From: Pontixanthobacter rizhaonensis
Lineage (GTDB): Bacteria; Pseudomonadota; Alphaproteobacteria; Sphingomonadales; Sphingomonadaceae
DNA: 64,000 nt
Direction: 5' to 3'
Assembly (NCBI RefSeq): GCF_012972675.1
Contig: NZ_JABCRE010000003.1
Location: 496,001 to 560,000, forward strand
How positions within the stretch are numbered: the first letter of the stretch is position 1; every line of letters starts with the position of its first letter. The notes beneath the pieces were generated by a model that did not search any database, was not told the DNA's origin, and was given only the letters and a program-made list of their open reading frames with translations. This document shows, in pieces, positions 25,916 through 35,540 of this stretch. The translations under genes and the position numbers were made by a program.

Positions 25916-27141
25916 TGTACCAGCTATTGAGCGGCCTATCGGTCATTGAAGTTTCCAGCTTTGTCGCATCCCCCACGGCCGGCCTATATTGCGCGCAGAT
26001 GGGTGCAGAGGTCATCCGGGTCGATCAGATTGGCGGAGGGCTGGATTATGACCGGTATCAGTTAACCGAAGAAGGCCGGTCGCTCAGTTGGGAAAACCTC
26101 AACCGCGCGAAAAAGAGTGTCGCGCTGGATATGCGAAAATCTGAAGGGCGCGAATTGGTTCAGGAACTCGCAGCCAAAACAGGTCAGCTGATTACCAATG
26201 TCCCGGAAAAAAGCTTTCTCAGCCATGCCAAGCTGAAAGAAGCGCGCGAAGACATTATCACGGCCCGCATTATGGGTTGGGGCGATGGCCGCCAGGCAAT
26301 GGATTTCACTGTGAATGCTGCCAGCGGTTACCCGCTGATGACCGGCCCTGCAGACTGGGATCCCGACACTGCCCCGCCGGTTAATCAGCTGCTGCCAGCA
26401 TGGGACTTTATCTGCGGCGCCTATACCGCTTTTGCGCTGCTTGCTGCGTTGCGTCACCGCGATATGACCGGCGAAGGCAGCGAATTGCGTATTCCCCTAG
26501 GTGATGTAGCGATCGGCACAGTCGCCAATTCCGGAGCCATGGCGGAGATGCTCTATCGCGGTAGCGACCGGCAGCGGCTGGGCAACGCCATTTGGGGCGC
26601 ATTCGGGCGCGACTTTATGAGCCGCGACGGCAAGCGCTTTATGGTCGCAGCTTTGACCGCCAAACAGTGGGCCGGCCTGGTCGAGGCCTTTGATGTCGGA
26701 CAGCAGGTGGCGGCCATTGAAGCAGCCCACTCAGTCGACTTTACCACCAGCGATCACAACCGCTTCACCCACCGCGATGAATTGTTCGCTCTATTCCAAA
26801 GCGTCGCGGATACCATGGATTATGATGCGCTGGCCGACAGGCTGGCCAAAGCAGGCACCACTTTCGAGCGGTACCGCACCATGTATGAAACCGCGAATGA
26901 CCCCGATCTGGTTCACGACAACCCGCTATTCGGCACGTCTCCACACAACCCAAGCGGCTTTGAATATCCCGCAGCGGGGCCCTTCGCCAATATGCCGGAA
27001 CGGGAACGCGGTGCGCCGCATCCTGCACCCTATCTGGGGGCCAATAGCGAAGAAATACTGGCAGAAAGACTGGGGCTTGGATCAGGAGCCATAGGAAAAT
27101 TGATGGATAGTGGCATCGTCGCTGGAAGCGATAAGGAATAG
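25915..27141 (+). CDS. CaiB/BaiF-family CoA transferase, resembling 2-methylfumaryl-CoA isomerase (Mct)
   Basis: Class III CoA-transferase fold, 408 residues. From memory of the Chloroflexus Mct sequence, the match goes beyond the general family: IGGGLDYDRYQLTEEGRSL, NRAKKSVALDMR, DFTVNAASGYPLMTGP, LPAWDFICGAYTAFALLAA, WGAFGRDF and the final GIVAGSDKE all have near counterparts. Mct moves CoA within mesaconyl-CoA, so an intramolecular CoA transfer on a branched unsaturated acid is a reasonable guess here. It lies between an acyl-CoA dehydrogenase and a thiolase with tight spacing. Another CoA donor/acceptor pair is possible. Confidence 0.85.
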   Translation: MYQLLSGLSVIEVSSFVASPTAGLYCAQMGAEVIRVDQIGGGLDYDRYQLTEEGRSLSWENLNRAKKSVALDMRKSEGRELVQELAAKTGQLITNVPEKSFLSHAKLKEAREDIITARIMGWGDGRQAMDFTVNAASGYPLMTGPADWDPDTAPPVNQLLPAWDFICGAYTAFALLAALRHRDMTGEGSELRIPLGDVAIGTVANSGAMAEMLYRGSDRQRLGNAIWGAFGRDFMSRDGKRFMVAALTAKQWAGLVEAFDVGQQVAAIEAAHSVDFTTSDHNRFTHRDELFALFQSVADTMDYDALADRLAKAGTTFERYRTMYETANDPDLVHDNPLFGTSPHNPSGFEYPAAGPFANMPERERGAPHPAPYLGANSEEILAERLGLGSGAIGKLMDSGIVAGSDKE

Positions 27142-27143
27142 AT

Positions 27144-28373
27144 ATGACACTCAGACGCGTTGCGATCGCCCATCCGCTAAGGACACCTGTTGGAAAATTT
27201 CTCGGCTCGCTGGCACCGTTGGAGGCGGGCGCGTTGGGCGCGATCATTCTGAAGGCGCTGATAGAGCGCAGCGGGATTGATCCGGCGCGGGTCGATGATG
27301 TGGTTTTCAGCCAAGGGTATGGCAGCGCGGAGGCCCCCGCGATTGGCCGGTGGAGCTGGCTTGCCGCGGGCTTGCCCATCGAAGTCCCCGGCTATCAATT
27401 GGATCGGCGCTGTGGCTCGGGCCTGCAAGCTGTGATCAACGCTGCGATGATGATCCAAACCGGCGCTGCTGATGTCGTGGTGGCAGGCGGCGTGGAAAGT
27501 ATGTCCAATGTCGAGCATTACTCCACCGATATCCGCAAAGGCATTCGCTTTGGTGATCTCAAATTCCACGACCGGCTAACGCGCGGCCGGTTGATGAGCC
27601 AACCGATCGAACGCTTCGGCGTGATCAGCGGCATGATCGAAACCGCGGAAAACCTCGCCAAAGATTACGCAATCAGCCGCGAGGCATCTGATGCCTACGC
27701 TGTACGCAGCCACCAGAACGCGGCTGCAGCTTGGGCCGCCGGGAAATTCGATGCGCAATTGGTGCCGGTGGAAATACCACAGCGCCGGAGTGATCCGGTT
27801 ACCTTTGCTCGTGACGAAGGCTTCCGTGCGGATGCGAGTATGGACAGCCTTGGCGCATTGCGCGCGATCGAAGGCAAAACCAATCCCGATGCCGTCGTCA
27901 CCGCTGGTAATGCCAGCCAGCAAAACGACGCGGCAGCCGCCTGTCTGGTGGTTGCCGAAGACAAGCTTGAAGAACTAGGTCTTGAACCCTTGCTGTGGTT
28001 CGATAGCTGGGCAGCGGCCGGTTGCGATCCTTCAAGAATGGGTATCGGCCCCGTGCCAGCCGTTGATCGCCTGTTCGGGCGCACCGGCAAATCATGGAGC
28101 GATGTTGATCTGGTCGAACTGAACGAAGCCTTCGCCCCGCAAGTACTGGCCGTGCTGAAGGGCTGGGGCTGGAGCGACACTGACAGCCGGATGGATATGC
28201 TCAACGTCAACGGTTCGGGTATCTCGCTCGGCCACCCGATTGGCGCGACTGGCGGTCGTATTCTTGCCGATATGGCGCACGAAATGCACCGCCGGGATGC
28301 ACGCTTCGGCTTGGAAACCATGTGCATCGGCGGCGGACAGGGCATTGCGGCATTGTTTGAACGGGCAGTTTAA
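27144..28373 (+). CDS. acetyl-CoA C-acyltransferase (thiolase)
   Basis: Thiolase of 409 residues that cleaves 3-ketoacyl-CoA or condenses two acyl-CoAs. The nucleophile is Cys90 in DRRCGSGLQAV; the C-terminal His and Cys are in ISLGHPIGATGGRI and MCIGGGQGIA. It starts 2 bases after the CoA-transferase stop, completing a three-gene operon for degradation or interconversion of an unidentified acyl-CoA. No hydratase or hydroxyacyl-CoA dehydrogenase is in the cluster. Confidence 0.94.
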   Translation: MTLRRVAIAHPLRTPVGKFLGSLAPLEAGALGAIILKALIERSGIDPARVDDVVFSQGYGSAEAPAIGRWSWLAAGLPIEVPGYQLDRRCGSGLQAVINAAMMIQTGAADVVVAGGVESMSNVEHYSTDIRKGIRFGDLKFHDRLTRGRLMSQPIERFGVISGMIETAENLAKDYAISREASDAYAVRSHQNAAAAWAAGKFDAQLVPVEIPQRRSDPVTFARDEGFRADASMDSLGALRAIEGKTNPDAVVTAGNASQQNDAAAACLVVAEDKLEELGLEPLLWFDSWAAAGCDPSRMGIGPVPAVDRLFGRTGKSWSDVDLVELNEAFAPQVLAVLKGWGWSDTDSRMDMLNVNGSGISLGHPIGATGGRILADMAHEMHRRDARFGLETMCIGGGQGIAALFERAV

Positions 28374-28395
28374 TCCGGCCCGTCAAAAAGCCATC

Positions 28396-29175
28396 TTACT
28401 CGACCGGATAGTTCTCAATCGGTTTCAACACGTCGTAACTCTCTTCAATTGGATCGTGCCCCAAATCCGGGAATACCAGTTCAGGCGGGTCAATATGCGT
28501 ATCGGGCAACCGGTCGAGCAGGTCGCGGACCAGTGTTAATCGCCCCCGTTTTTGATCGTTGAAATCCACCAAAGTCCACGGAGCATGGTCGCTATGCGTT
28601 GCCGCCAGCATGGCCTCTCGCGCCTTGGTATAGGCATCATATTGTTCGCGCGCGGCGAGATCGATAGGGGAAAGTTTCCAGCGTTTCAGCGGGTCTTCCA
28701 GCCGTTCTGCCAGCCGCTCTTCCTGCTTTTCCTGATCCGTCGTCAGCCAGTATTTGAACAATAAAATACCGTCATCGGTCAGCAGTTTTTCAAATGTTGG
28801 CGCCTCTTTCAAAAACCGCTCGACCTTCGCATCATCGGTGAAGCCCATCACTTTTTCCACGCCCGCGCGGTTATACCAGCTGCGGTCAAACAGAACGATT
28901 TCCCCGGCAGCCGGCAAGTACGCTGCGTAACGCTGGAAATACCACTGAGTCATTTCCTGCTCATTGGGTTTGGCGAGCGCAACAATCTTGCATTGGCGCG
29001 GATTGAGACGCTGGCTGACCGCGCGGATCGCACCGCCTTTGCCCGCCGTATCGCGCCCTTCAAAAATCACGCAAATCCGCGCGCCTGTGTGCCGTGCCCA
29101 ACGCGCCATCGCGACCAGTTCTTCCTCCAACGGCTCGAGCAGTTTGTCGTATTCCTTGCGCTTTAGCTTGGCCAA
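28396..29175 (-). CDS. ppk2: polyphosphate kinase 2
   Basis: PPK2-family enzyme transferring phosphate between polyphosphate and nucleotides, usually toward NTP synthesis. The single-domain 259-residue protein has Walker A GRDTAGKGGAIRAV, the Walker B/lid segment VLFDRSWYNRAGVEKVMGF, and KYWLTTDQEKQEERLAERLE. It is convergent with the thiolase and 54 bases from the divergent phenylalanine hydroxylase. Whether ADP or AMP (class I or II) is the acceptor is not clear from the sequence. Confidence 0.93.
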   Translation of the reverse strand: MAKLKRKEYDKLLEPLEEELVAMARWARHTGARICVIFEGRDTAGKGGAIRAVSQRLNPRQCKIVALAKPNEQEMTQWYFQRYAAYLPAAGEIVLFDRSWYNRAGVEKVMGFTDDAKVERFLKEAPTFEKLLTDDGILLFKYWLTTDQEKQEERLAERLEDPLKRWKLSPIDLAAREQYDAYTKAREAMLAATHSDHAPWTLVDFNDQKRGRLTLVRDLLDRLPDTHIDPPELVFPDLGHDPIEESYDVLKPIENYPVE

Positions 29176-29229
29176 TGCATCTCTCCCTATATCTGCAGCG
29201 CTTGTAACAGGTGACGTGAACTGCCGCAG

Positions 29230-30186
29230 ATGGTATCGAATGAAACTATGGTGAGCATAACAGAAACTCCGACCGATTTTACCACCCTGCCCGACATGTC
29301 GGCAGATATTTTCACGGCGCCGTTACAGAAGCCGGCACATTTAGGGTCTGATTGGCTTGAGCCGAAACAGGCAGATTACAGCTCGGCAGATCATGCGATC
29401 TGGGACGAGCTGTTTGCACGGCAGATGGCAGTTTTGCCGGGACGCGCCGCGACGGCCTTTATTGAGGGGCTGGACAAGCTTGATCTAAGCCGCGGCGGTG
29501 TGCCAGAATTTGGTCGTCTTTCAGAAGAATTGGACAGATTGACCGGATGGAGCGTGGTGCCCGTGCCCATGCTGATCCCTGATCATGTGTTTTTCTGGCA
29601 TTTGGCCAACCGGCGCTTCCCAGCCGGGAATTTCATCCGCACCCGCGAGACGTTCGACTATATTCAGGAACCGGACGTGTTTCATGATGTGTTTGGCCAT
29701 GTGCCGATGCTGACCGATCCAACCTATGCCGATTATATGCAGGAATATGGCAAGGCAGGGTGGAAAGCGATGAAATATAACCGCCTGAAAGCCCTGGGTG
29801 CGCTCTATTGGTACACAGTCGAATTCGGCCTAATCATGGAAGGCGACGATGTCCGGGCCTATGGCGCTGGCATCCTATCCGGACCAACCGAAGCGAAATT
29901 CGCGGTGGAAGCAGAAAGCCCCAACCGGATCATGCTCAATGTCGACCGCGTGATGCGCACCGATTACGTCATTGATGATTTGCAGCCGACCTATTTTGTG
30001 ATCGAGAGCTTTGCGGATTTGTTCAAACAAACCGTCGAACGTGATTTTGACCGGCTATATAAGAATTTGCCGCCAGCGTTCACTTACGCCAATTCTGCGG
30101 TGATTGACGTCGATTATGTGGTGAACCGCGGGACGCAGGAATATCTGCTGCGCGGGGGCAGAGGCAGCGGCGCGAAGCCCGTTTAG
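29230..30186 (+). CDS. phhA: phenylalanine 4-monooxygenase
   Basis: Tetrahydropterin- and iron-dependent hydroxylase turning phenylalanine into tyrosine. The 318-residue sequence has the iron-binding HDVFGHVPMLTDP and the third ligand Glu in YWYTVEFGLI, plus VPVPMLIPDHVFFWHLANRR. It is the short bacterial monomer without an ACT regulatory domain. Two close ATGs exist (29230 and 29248); neither has a strong ribosome-binding site. Its stop overlaps that of the convergent uppP (TTAG at 30183-30186). No pterin dehydratase gene is adjacent. Confidence 0.94.
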   Translation: MVSNETMVSITETPTDFTTLPDMSADIFTAPLQKPAHLGSDWLEPKQADYSSADHAIWDELFARQMAVLPGRAATAFIEGLDKLDLSRGGVPEFGRLSEELDRLTGWSVVPVPMLIPDHVFFWHLANRRFPAGNFIRTRETFDYIQEPDVFHDVFGHVPMLTDPTYADYMQEYGKAGWKAMKYNRLKALGALYWYTVEFGLIMEGDDVRAYGAGILSGPTEAKFAVEAESPNRIMLNVDRVMRTDYVIDDLQPTYFVIESFADLFKQTVERDFDRLYKNLPPAFTYANSAVIDVDYVVNRGTQEYLLRGGRGSGAKPV

Positions 30187-31040
30187 AATATCCAGAACAA
30201 GGCCACGCCCATCACAACCCGGTAAATCACAAAGACCATCATCGATGCCTTCTTCAAGAAGTTCATCAAGAACGCCATCGTCAAAAACGCAGCGATGAAG
30301 GTCAGTACACCGGCAACTAAGGCGTCCCACGCAAGAGCGGTGCCGGCTTCGAAAATCTCCGGCACAATCAGAACGCCTGCACCCGCCACCGCGGGGATGG
30401 ATAGCAAGAAAGAGAAACGCGCTGCCTCGACCCGTTTATAGCCAAGGGCGCGGGCTGCGGTCATCGTAACACCTGAACGGCTGGTACCCGGAATGATCGC
30501 CAGAGCCTGTGCAAGGCCAACGATCAGACCATCACGCCAGCTCATATCTTCAAAGACCTTGATCTCTTTTCCGACCCAATCAGCGATGCCCAAAAGAATC
30601 CCGTAAAAAATCAGATTGAACGCGATCAAATCAATAAAACGGATCGAGCTCATCAAGTCGCCATCGATAATTTCGATCCCGAACACATTGCTTGCAAGGC
30701 CGTTGAACACGCCCATTTTGATCGACAGGCCAAAGACCACGGCCGGAATTGTGCCCAGGGCAATCCACCAGAACAATTTTCGTTCAGCAGGGGCGTTAGG
30801 GGCGCTTGCTCCGACACCGATACTGGCGAAGCCGCCCCGCGCCAAAACCACCACATCTTTGAAGAAATAGACGATAATCGCCAGCAATGACCCGACGTGG
30901 ACAGCCACATCAATCAGCGGTCCTTGATCCGGTAAGTCGGTAAGATAGGGGATCAGGATCAAATGCCCAGAGGAAGAGATGGGCAAAAATTCGGTAATAC
31001 CCTGCACTAGGGCAATCAGGATTTGCTGGAAAAGGGTCAT
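30183..31040 (-). CDS. uppP: undecaprenyl-diphosphatase
   Basis: Integral membrane phosphatase recycling undecaprenyl pyrophosphate for peptidoglycan and other wall polymers; the family also confers bacitracin tolerance. The 285-residue protein is strongly hydrophobic, with about eight helices. Catalytic motifs are present: QGITEFLPISSSGHLILI near the N-terminus and IIPGTSRSGVTMTAAR in the middle. It is a single gene, convergent with phhA. Confidence 0.95.
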   Translation of the reverse strand: MTLFQQILIALVQGITEFLPISSSGHLILIPYLTDLPDQGPLIDVAVHVGSLLAIIVYFFKDVVVLARGGFASIGVGASAPNAPAERKLFWWIALGTIPAVVFGLSIKMGVFNGLASNVFGIEIIDGDLMSSIRFIDLIAFNLIFYGILLGIADWVGKEIKVFEDMSWRDGLIVGLAQALAIIPGTSRSGVTMTAARALGYKRVEAARFSFLLSIPAVAGAGVLIVPEIFEAGTALAWDALVAGVLTFIAAFLTMAFLMNFLKKASMMVFVIYRVVMGVALFWIF

Positions 31041-31166
31041 GCGGGGCGAAACACTTTCATACAGGCCAAACGTTCTTCACGCTTGATAATCGAAGTGCTG
31101 CCTTCGCAATGAAGGCGGGCAAGTCAAGACCCTAAGCGATCTCAGCCCGCCCGCCTACACGCAAAA

Positions 31167-33353
31167 TTACCAAATGCGGACGCGTTCTTCTGGCGGAATA
31201 TACATTGCGTGGTCTTCAGTAACACCGAACGCTTCGTACCAAGCATCCATTTGACGCACGACACCATTTACGCGGAATTCTTCCAAACTGTGCGGTCCAA
31301 CCCGGATGCGTTGGCGCATCGATTCTTCGCGATTCTGCGAACGCCATACCTGCGCCCAAGCGAGGAAGAAGCGCTGATCACCGGTCAGCCCGTCAATCAC
31401 GGGAGCCTCTTCACCATTCAAGGCCAGTTTATAAGCACGATAGGCGAGGCTGAGACCGCCCACATCACCAATGTTTTCGCCCAAGGTGAGACGGCCATTG
31501 AGGCATGTAGTGCCATCATCAAGCGGGCAGAACTTGTCATATTGCGCTGCCAGCTTATCGCCGCGCTCTTTAAAGTTGGCCAGATCTTCCGGCTGCCACC
31601 AATTACGCAGCTTGCCGGTCCCGTCACTCTTGGCGCCTTGATCGTCGAAACCATGACCGATTTCGTGACCGATAACACCGCCGATTGCGCCATAATTGAC
31701 GGCCAGATCCGCAGAGATGCCAAAGAATGGCTGCTGCAAAATCGCTGCCGGGAATGCGATCTCGTTCTTGGAAGGGTTGTAATAGGCATTTACCGTTTGC
31801 GGCAACATGCCCCACTCAGTCCGATCAATTGGCTTCCCTAATTTGCTGACATTGTCTTTTAATGCCCATGCTGCTGCCGACATACGGTTGGCGAGCGGAT
31901 CATCACCGACAATCATCAAGCCTTCATAGGTTTCAAGATTGTCGCGGTAGCCGATTTTCGGATCGAAGCTGGCCAGCTTAGCCCGTGCTTCCACCTTGGT
32001 CGCTTCGCCCATCCATTCCAGCTCGTCGATACTTTGGCCCATCGCTGTCCGCAAATTGGCGACCAGCTCGTCCATGGCTTTTTTGTTTTCCGGCGGGAAA
32101 TACCGTTCAACATAAGACTTGCCTAGCACTTCGCCCAAATGGCTTTCTGTCTCAGAAATCGCCCGCTTCCAACGTTCCCGCTGTTCCGGCTGGCCGCGCA
32201 ATGTACGACCATAAAAAGCGAAGTTCGCTTCATCGAAACGGGTCGGTAAAACGCCCGAATTACCGGAGAGGAAACGGGCAGCGGTCCAAGCTTGCAATGT
32301 GGCGACATCCGTTTCGGCCAGTAACGCGAACATACCCGGCGTGCCTTTGCCAATTTTGGCAAGCGTCGCCTCATCAAGACCCAATTCCTTCGCGCGTTCG
32401 GCACTTGGCGGAACTTGTGTCAGAACAAATTTTTCGGATGCGTCCATACCGGTTTCTTGCAGCATCGTCGCCACCGGGAAATCGCCGGCCAGAGCGACCA
32501 GCTCTTCTGCAGAGAAAGATGTGTAGCTGAGGTCACGGTTACGGCGTACCGCCCGGTCCCACGAAATGTCCGAGGCAATTCTATTTTCAAAGTTGTAAAC
32601 AGCTGACGCGGTGGCATCGGGATCTCCATAACCCGCCTCTTTGAAAAGAAACGAAAGATAGGCCCGGTAATCCTTCTGGATGCCGCGGCCTTTTTCGCTG
32701 TCGTCCGAATAATATGTCCGGTCAGGCAAACCCAAACCACCAGAAAAGACGTAAACCGTGTAAGTGTCCGGCTGTTTTTGATCGACAGTCACAAAGCCAC
32801 CCACCGGGGAATTGTAACCCGGCTTGCTCCACACAGAAGCCAGCTTTTCAAGCGAGGTGGCTGCGAATATTTCACTCAGATACGGGTAGGCCGGGGTCAA
32901 GCCAGCGGCATCAATCGCATCGGTATCATAGAACGCGTTATAAGCGTCCACGATGCGGCGTTCGCTGCTTCCTGCAGCTGGCTGTGCAGCCACAAGTTCA
33001 TCAACCAATGTCTTCACATCGGATGTCGACTTCTCCCGCAGGAGATTGAAGGCTCCGAACCGAGAATATTGCGGCGGCAAGGGATTGGCCTTGAGCCATT
33101 TGGAATTCACATGAGCGAAAAAGTCATCTCCAGGATGGATCGTGTTATCAATCAGATCCGGATCCACACCCCATTCGCCAAAGCTCATGGTTGGTGTTGC
33201 GACCTCAGCCGCCTCTTCTCCGCCTTCGGTCTCAGCCGTTTCAGCCAAAAACTCAATCGTCCCGTGATCGTGGTCATGCTCATCAGCGATAGCGGGGGCG
33301 GTGATGGCCAGAGCCAAAGCGCTTGTGCCAACGGCAAGAAAATTCCGTATCAT
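31167..33353 (-). CDS. M13 family zinc endopeptidase (neprilysin-like)
   Basis: Exported metallopeptidase of 728 residues. A signal peptide covers about 1-23 (TSALALAITAPAIA), directly followed by the acidic/His stretch DEHDHDHG. The zinc site is GHEIGHGFDDQGAKSDG around residue 560, with the third ligand in LGENIGDVGGLSLAYRAYK; the C-terminal RIRVGPHSLEEFRVNG is the M13 substrate-binding segment. It is periplasmic or surface-linked (no lipobox seen) and digests peptides. The His-rich mature N-terminus could bind metal. It is monocistronic. Confidence 0.93.
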   Translation of the reverse strand: MIRNFLAVGTSALALAITAPAIADEHDHDHGTIEFLAETAETEGGEEAAEVATPTMSFGEWGVDPDLIDNTIHPGDDFFAHVNSKWLKANPLPPQYSRFGAFNLLREKSTSDVKTLVDELVAAQPAAGSSERRIVDAYNAFYDTDAIDAAGLTPAYPYLSEIFAATSLEKLASVWSKPGYNSPVGGFVTVDQKQPDTYTVYVFSGGLGLPDRTYYSDDSEKGRGIQKDYRAYLSFLFKEAGYGDPDATASAVYNFENRIASDISWDRAVRRNRDLSYTSFSAEELVALAGDFPVATMLQETGMDASEKFVLTQVPPSAERAKELGLDEATLAKIGKGTPGMFALLAETDVATLQAWTAARFLSGNSGVLPTRFDEANFAFYGRTLRGQPEQRERWKRAISETESHLGEVLGKSYVERYFPPENKKAMDELVANLRTAMGQSIDELEWMGEATKVEARAKLASFDPKIGYRDNLETYEGLMIVGDDPLANRMSAAAWALKDNVSKLGKPIDRTEWGMLPQTVNAYYNPSKNEIAFPAAILQQPFFGISADLAVNYGAIGGVIGHEIGHGFDDQGAKSDGTGKLRNWWQPEDLANFKERGDKLAAQYDKFCPLDDGTTCLNGRLTLGENIGDVGGLSLAYRAYKLALNGEEAPVIDGLTGDQRFFLAWAQVWRSQNREESMRQRIRVGPHSLEEFRVNGVVRQMDAWYEAFGVTEDHAMYIPPEERVRIW

Positions 33354-33519
33354 ATTGTTTTGCTCCCAAGGGCGATCAGCGCCCTAAATTTTAAGCCTAA
33401 GCTTCCATGAAGACCGTCATAGCGGGGTTACGTCAAGACAGCAGCGGTTTGTCGTGCGAACTTGCAGTTGGTCGAAAATACTACGCAGTCGAACCAAACA
33501 ACCAAGAGGAAAACGCTGC

Positions 33520-35370
33520 TTAGGCGCTTTCGCTGGCAGTAAACTGCAACGCTGCCAGGCGGCTATATAGACCGCCCGCATCGGAGAGTGCCGCATGGGT
33601 GCCCTGCTCCACCATTTGCCCGTCTTCGAGCACGACGATCCGATCAGCGGACCGCACCGTGGCCAGCCTATGAGCGATTACCAGCGTAGTTCTGGTCGAC
33701 ATCAGCCGGTCCAGCGCTTGCTGAACCAATTGCTCACTTTCCGCATCGAGCGCGCTAGTGGCCTCGTCTAGTAACAAGATGGGCGCATCCCGCAGTAACG
33801 CCCGAGCGATAGCGATCCGCTGTTGTTGACCGCCTGACAGGCGCGTTCCGCTCTCGCCCAAATACGTGTCGAGACCGTCCGGCAATTCGCGTAAAAACTT
33901 CTCTGCATTGGCGGCCCGCGCCGCTTCCCAGATTTGATCGTCGGACGCCTCCCAATTGCCGTAACGCAAATTATCACGAGCATTGGCAGAGAACAAAACT
34001 CCATCTTGCGGTACCAGCGCAATACGCCGGCGAACATCCGCCGGGTCAGCGCTGGTAAGCGGAACCCCGTCGATCCTGATAGATCCGGCTTGAGGGTCGT
34101 AAAAGCGTTCTGCCAATTGGAAGATCGTCGATTTCCCGCCGCCGGAAGGCCCGACAATCGCGACAGTCTCCCCCGGTTCGACTTCAAGAGTAAAATCTTT
34201 GATCGCCGGCGTTTCGAGGCGCGTAGGATAACGGAAGGTAACCTGCCGGAATGACAGGCTACCCCTTGGCGGTTCGGGCAAAGCTTGCGGCCGTGCCGGA
34301 GGCGCAATTGCGGGCTTCTCATTCAATAATTCGTTCAGCCTGCTCGCCGCGCCAGCACCGCGCAGCAGATCGCCATACACTTCTGTCAGGGCCCCGAACG
34401 CCCCGGCCACCAAGCCGCCAACGAGTACAAACGCAGTGATCGTACCGCCGGTGATTTCACCGGTGCTCACGCCCACTGCACCGCGCCACATCACCATCGT
34501 GATTGAACCGAAAATAAACAGAATGATAACCGAGGTCATCACAGACCGCAGCATGATGCGCTGCTTGGCTGTATCAAACGTCGCTTCGACAGCGCCGCCA
34601 AAACGGTCTTTTTCGCGGGCCTCTTGGTTGAAAGCCTGCACTACTTTCATCGCGCCCAATGTTTCGGAGGTCATCGAACCAATGTCGGCAACCCGGTCTT
34701 GACTGTTGCGCGAGATATTACGCACTCTGCGGCTGAACACCATGATCGGAATAATGATCAGCGGTATCGCCATTAGCAGGCCCACCGCCAAGGTCGGGGC
34801 CAGCCAGAACAGCATCACCGTACCGCCCAGACCCATCAAAACATTCCGTATCGCGACTGACACAGTTGTGCCGACAACCTGCTCGATCAAAGCAGTATCA
34901 GCAGTCATCCGCGAACTGATCTCTTTCGGGCTATTCTCTTCATAGAATGCTGGCCCAAGTCGCAGCAAGTTTGCTTGAACTTTCAACCGGATATCGGCGA
35001 CCACTCTCTCGCCTAGCCAACTGACGAAGTAGAAGCGTAATGCGGTACCAATTGACAGAACCACAACGACCGCCAGCAATCCTTTAAACAGATTGCCGAT
35101 TTGCTCCAGATCACCGCCTGCCGCAAAACCATCATCAACGATCAGTTTAAAGCCATAAGGGATCGCCAAGGTGGCAGAGGCAGTGATCATCAATGCGATC
35201 AAAGCAAGGCCAACTTTGGAAGGGTAATTGGCCATTTCCGACCATATCATTTTCAATGGACCAAGCGTTTTGGCTGGCTTGGGATCTACCTCGTCCTGTT
35301 TCCCTCGGTTCGATACTGATCCGCCCGCTTCGCTCTGCGGGATATCTACTGCGATCTCTTCAGCGTCCAT
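33520..35370 (-). CDS. ABC exporter, fused permease and ATPase
   Basis: Half-transporter of the lipid/multidrug exporter type, about 616 residues from ATG 35370; the frame continues to a GTG at 35406 without a ribosome-binding site. After an acidic N-terminus come six transmembrane segments (about 50-330), including IRLKVQANLLRLGPAFYEEN, then the ATPase: Walker A VGPSGGGKSTIFQLAE, Q-loop LVPQDGVLFSANARDNLRYG, signature LSGGQQQRIAIARAL, Walker B ILLLDEATSALD, and His in LVIAHRLATVRSADRI. Close relatives are annotated as MsbA-like or multidrug exporters; the substrate is unknown. Confidence 0.93.
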   Translation of the reverse strand: MDAEEIAVDIPQSEAGGSVSNRGKQDEVDPKPAKTLGPLKMIWSEMANYPSKVGLALIALMITASATLAIPYGFKLIVDDGFAAGGDLEQIGNLFKGLLAVVVVLSIGTALRFYFVSWLGERVVADIRLKVQANLLRLGPAFYEENSPKEISSRMTADTALIEQVVGTTVSVAIRNVLMGLGGTVMLFWLAPTLAVGLLMAIPLIIIPIMVFSRRVRNISRNSQDRVADIGSMTSETLGAMKVVQAFNQEAREKDRFGGAVEATFDTAKQRIMLRSVMTSVIILFIFGSITMVMWRGAVGVSTGEITGGTITAFVLVGGLVAGAFGALTEVYGDLLRGAGAASRLNELLNEKPAIAPPARPQALPEPPRGSLSFRQVTFRYPTRLETPAIKDFTLEVEPGETVAIVGPSGGGKSTIFQLAERFYDPQAGSIRIDGVPLTSADPADVRRRIALVPQDGVLFSANARDNLRYGNWEASDDQIWEAARAANAEKFLRELPDGLDTYLGESGTRLSGGQQQRIAIARALLRDAPILLLDEATSALDAESEQLVQQALDRLMSTRTTLVIAHRLATVRSADRIVVLEDGQMVEQGTHAALSDAGGLYSRLAALQFTASESA

Positions 35371-35540
35371 AGTGCTGAAATAGGGTGCAGCGGTGGCAAA
35401 ATCCACCAGTCAGCGTCGATTTGCCCAATTTTGCAATTGAGAAAGGCAAAGAGTGTTTGCGCTGACTGTCCATTACGCGCATGGTGCACTGCACAATTTC
35501 CCGTAACAGGGACTAGAAGGTTTGCCGCAGGGGACATTAT

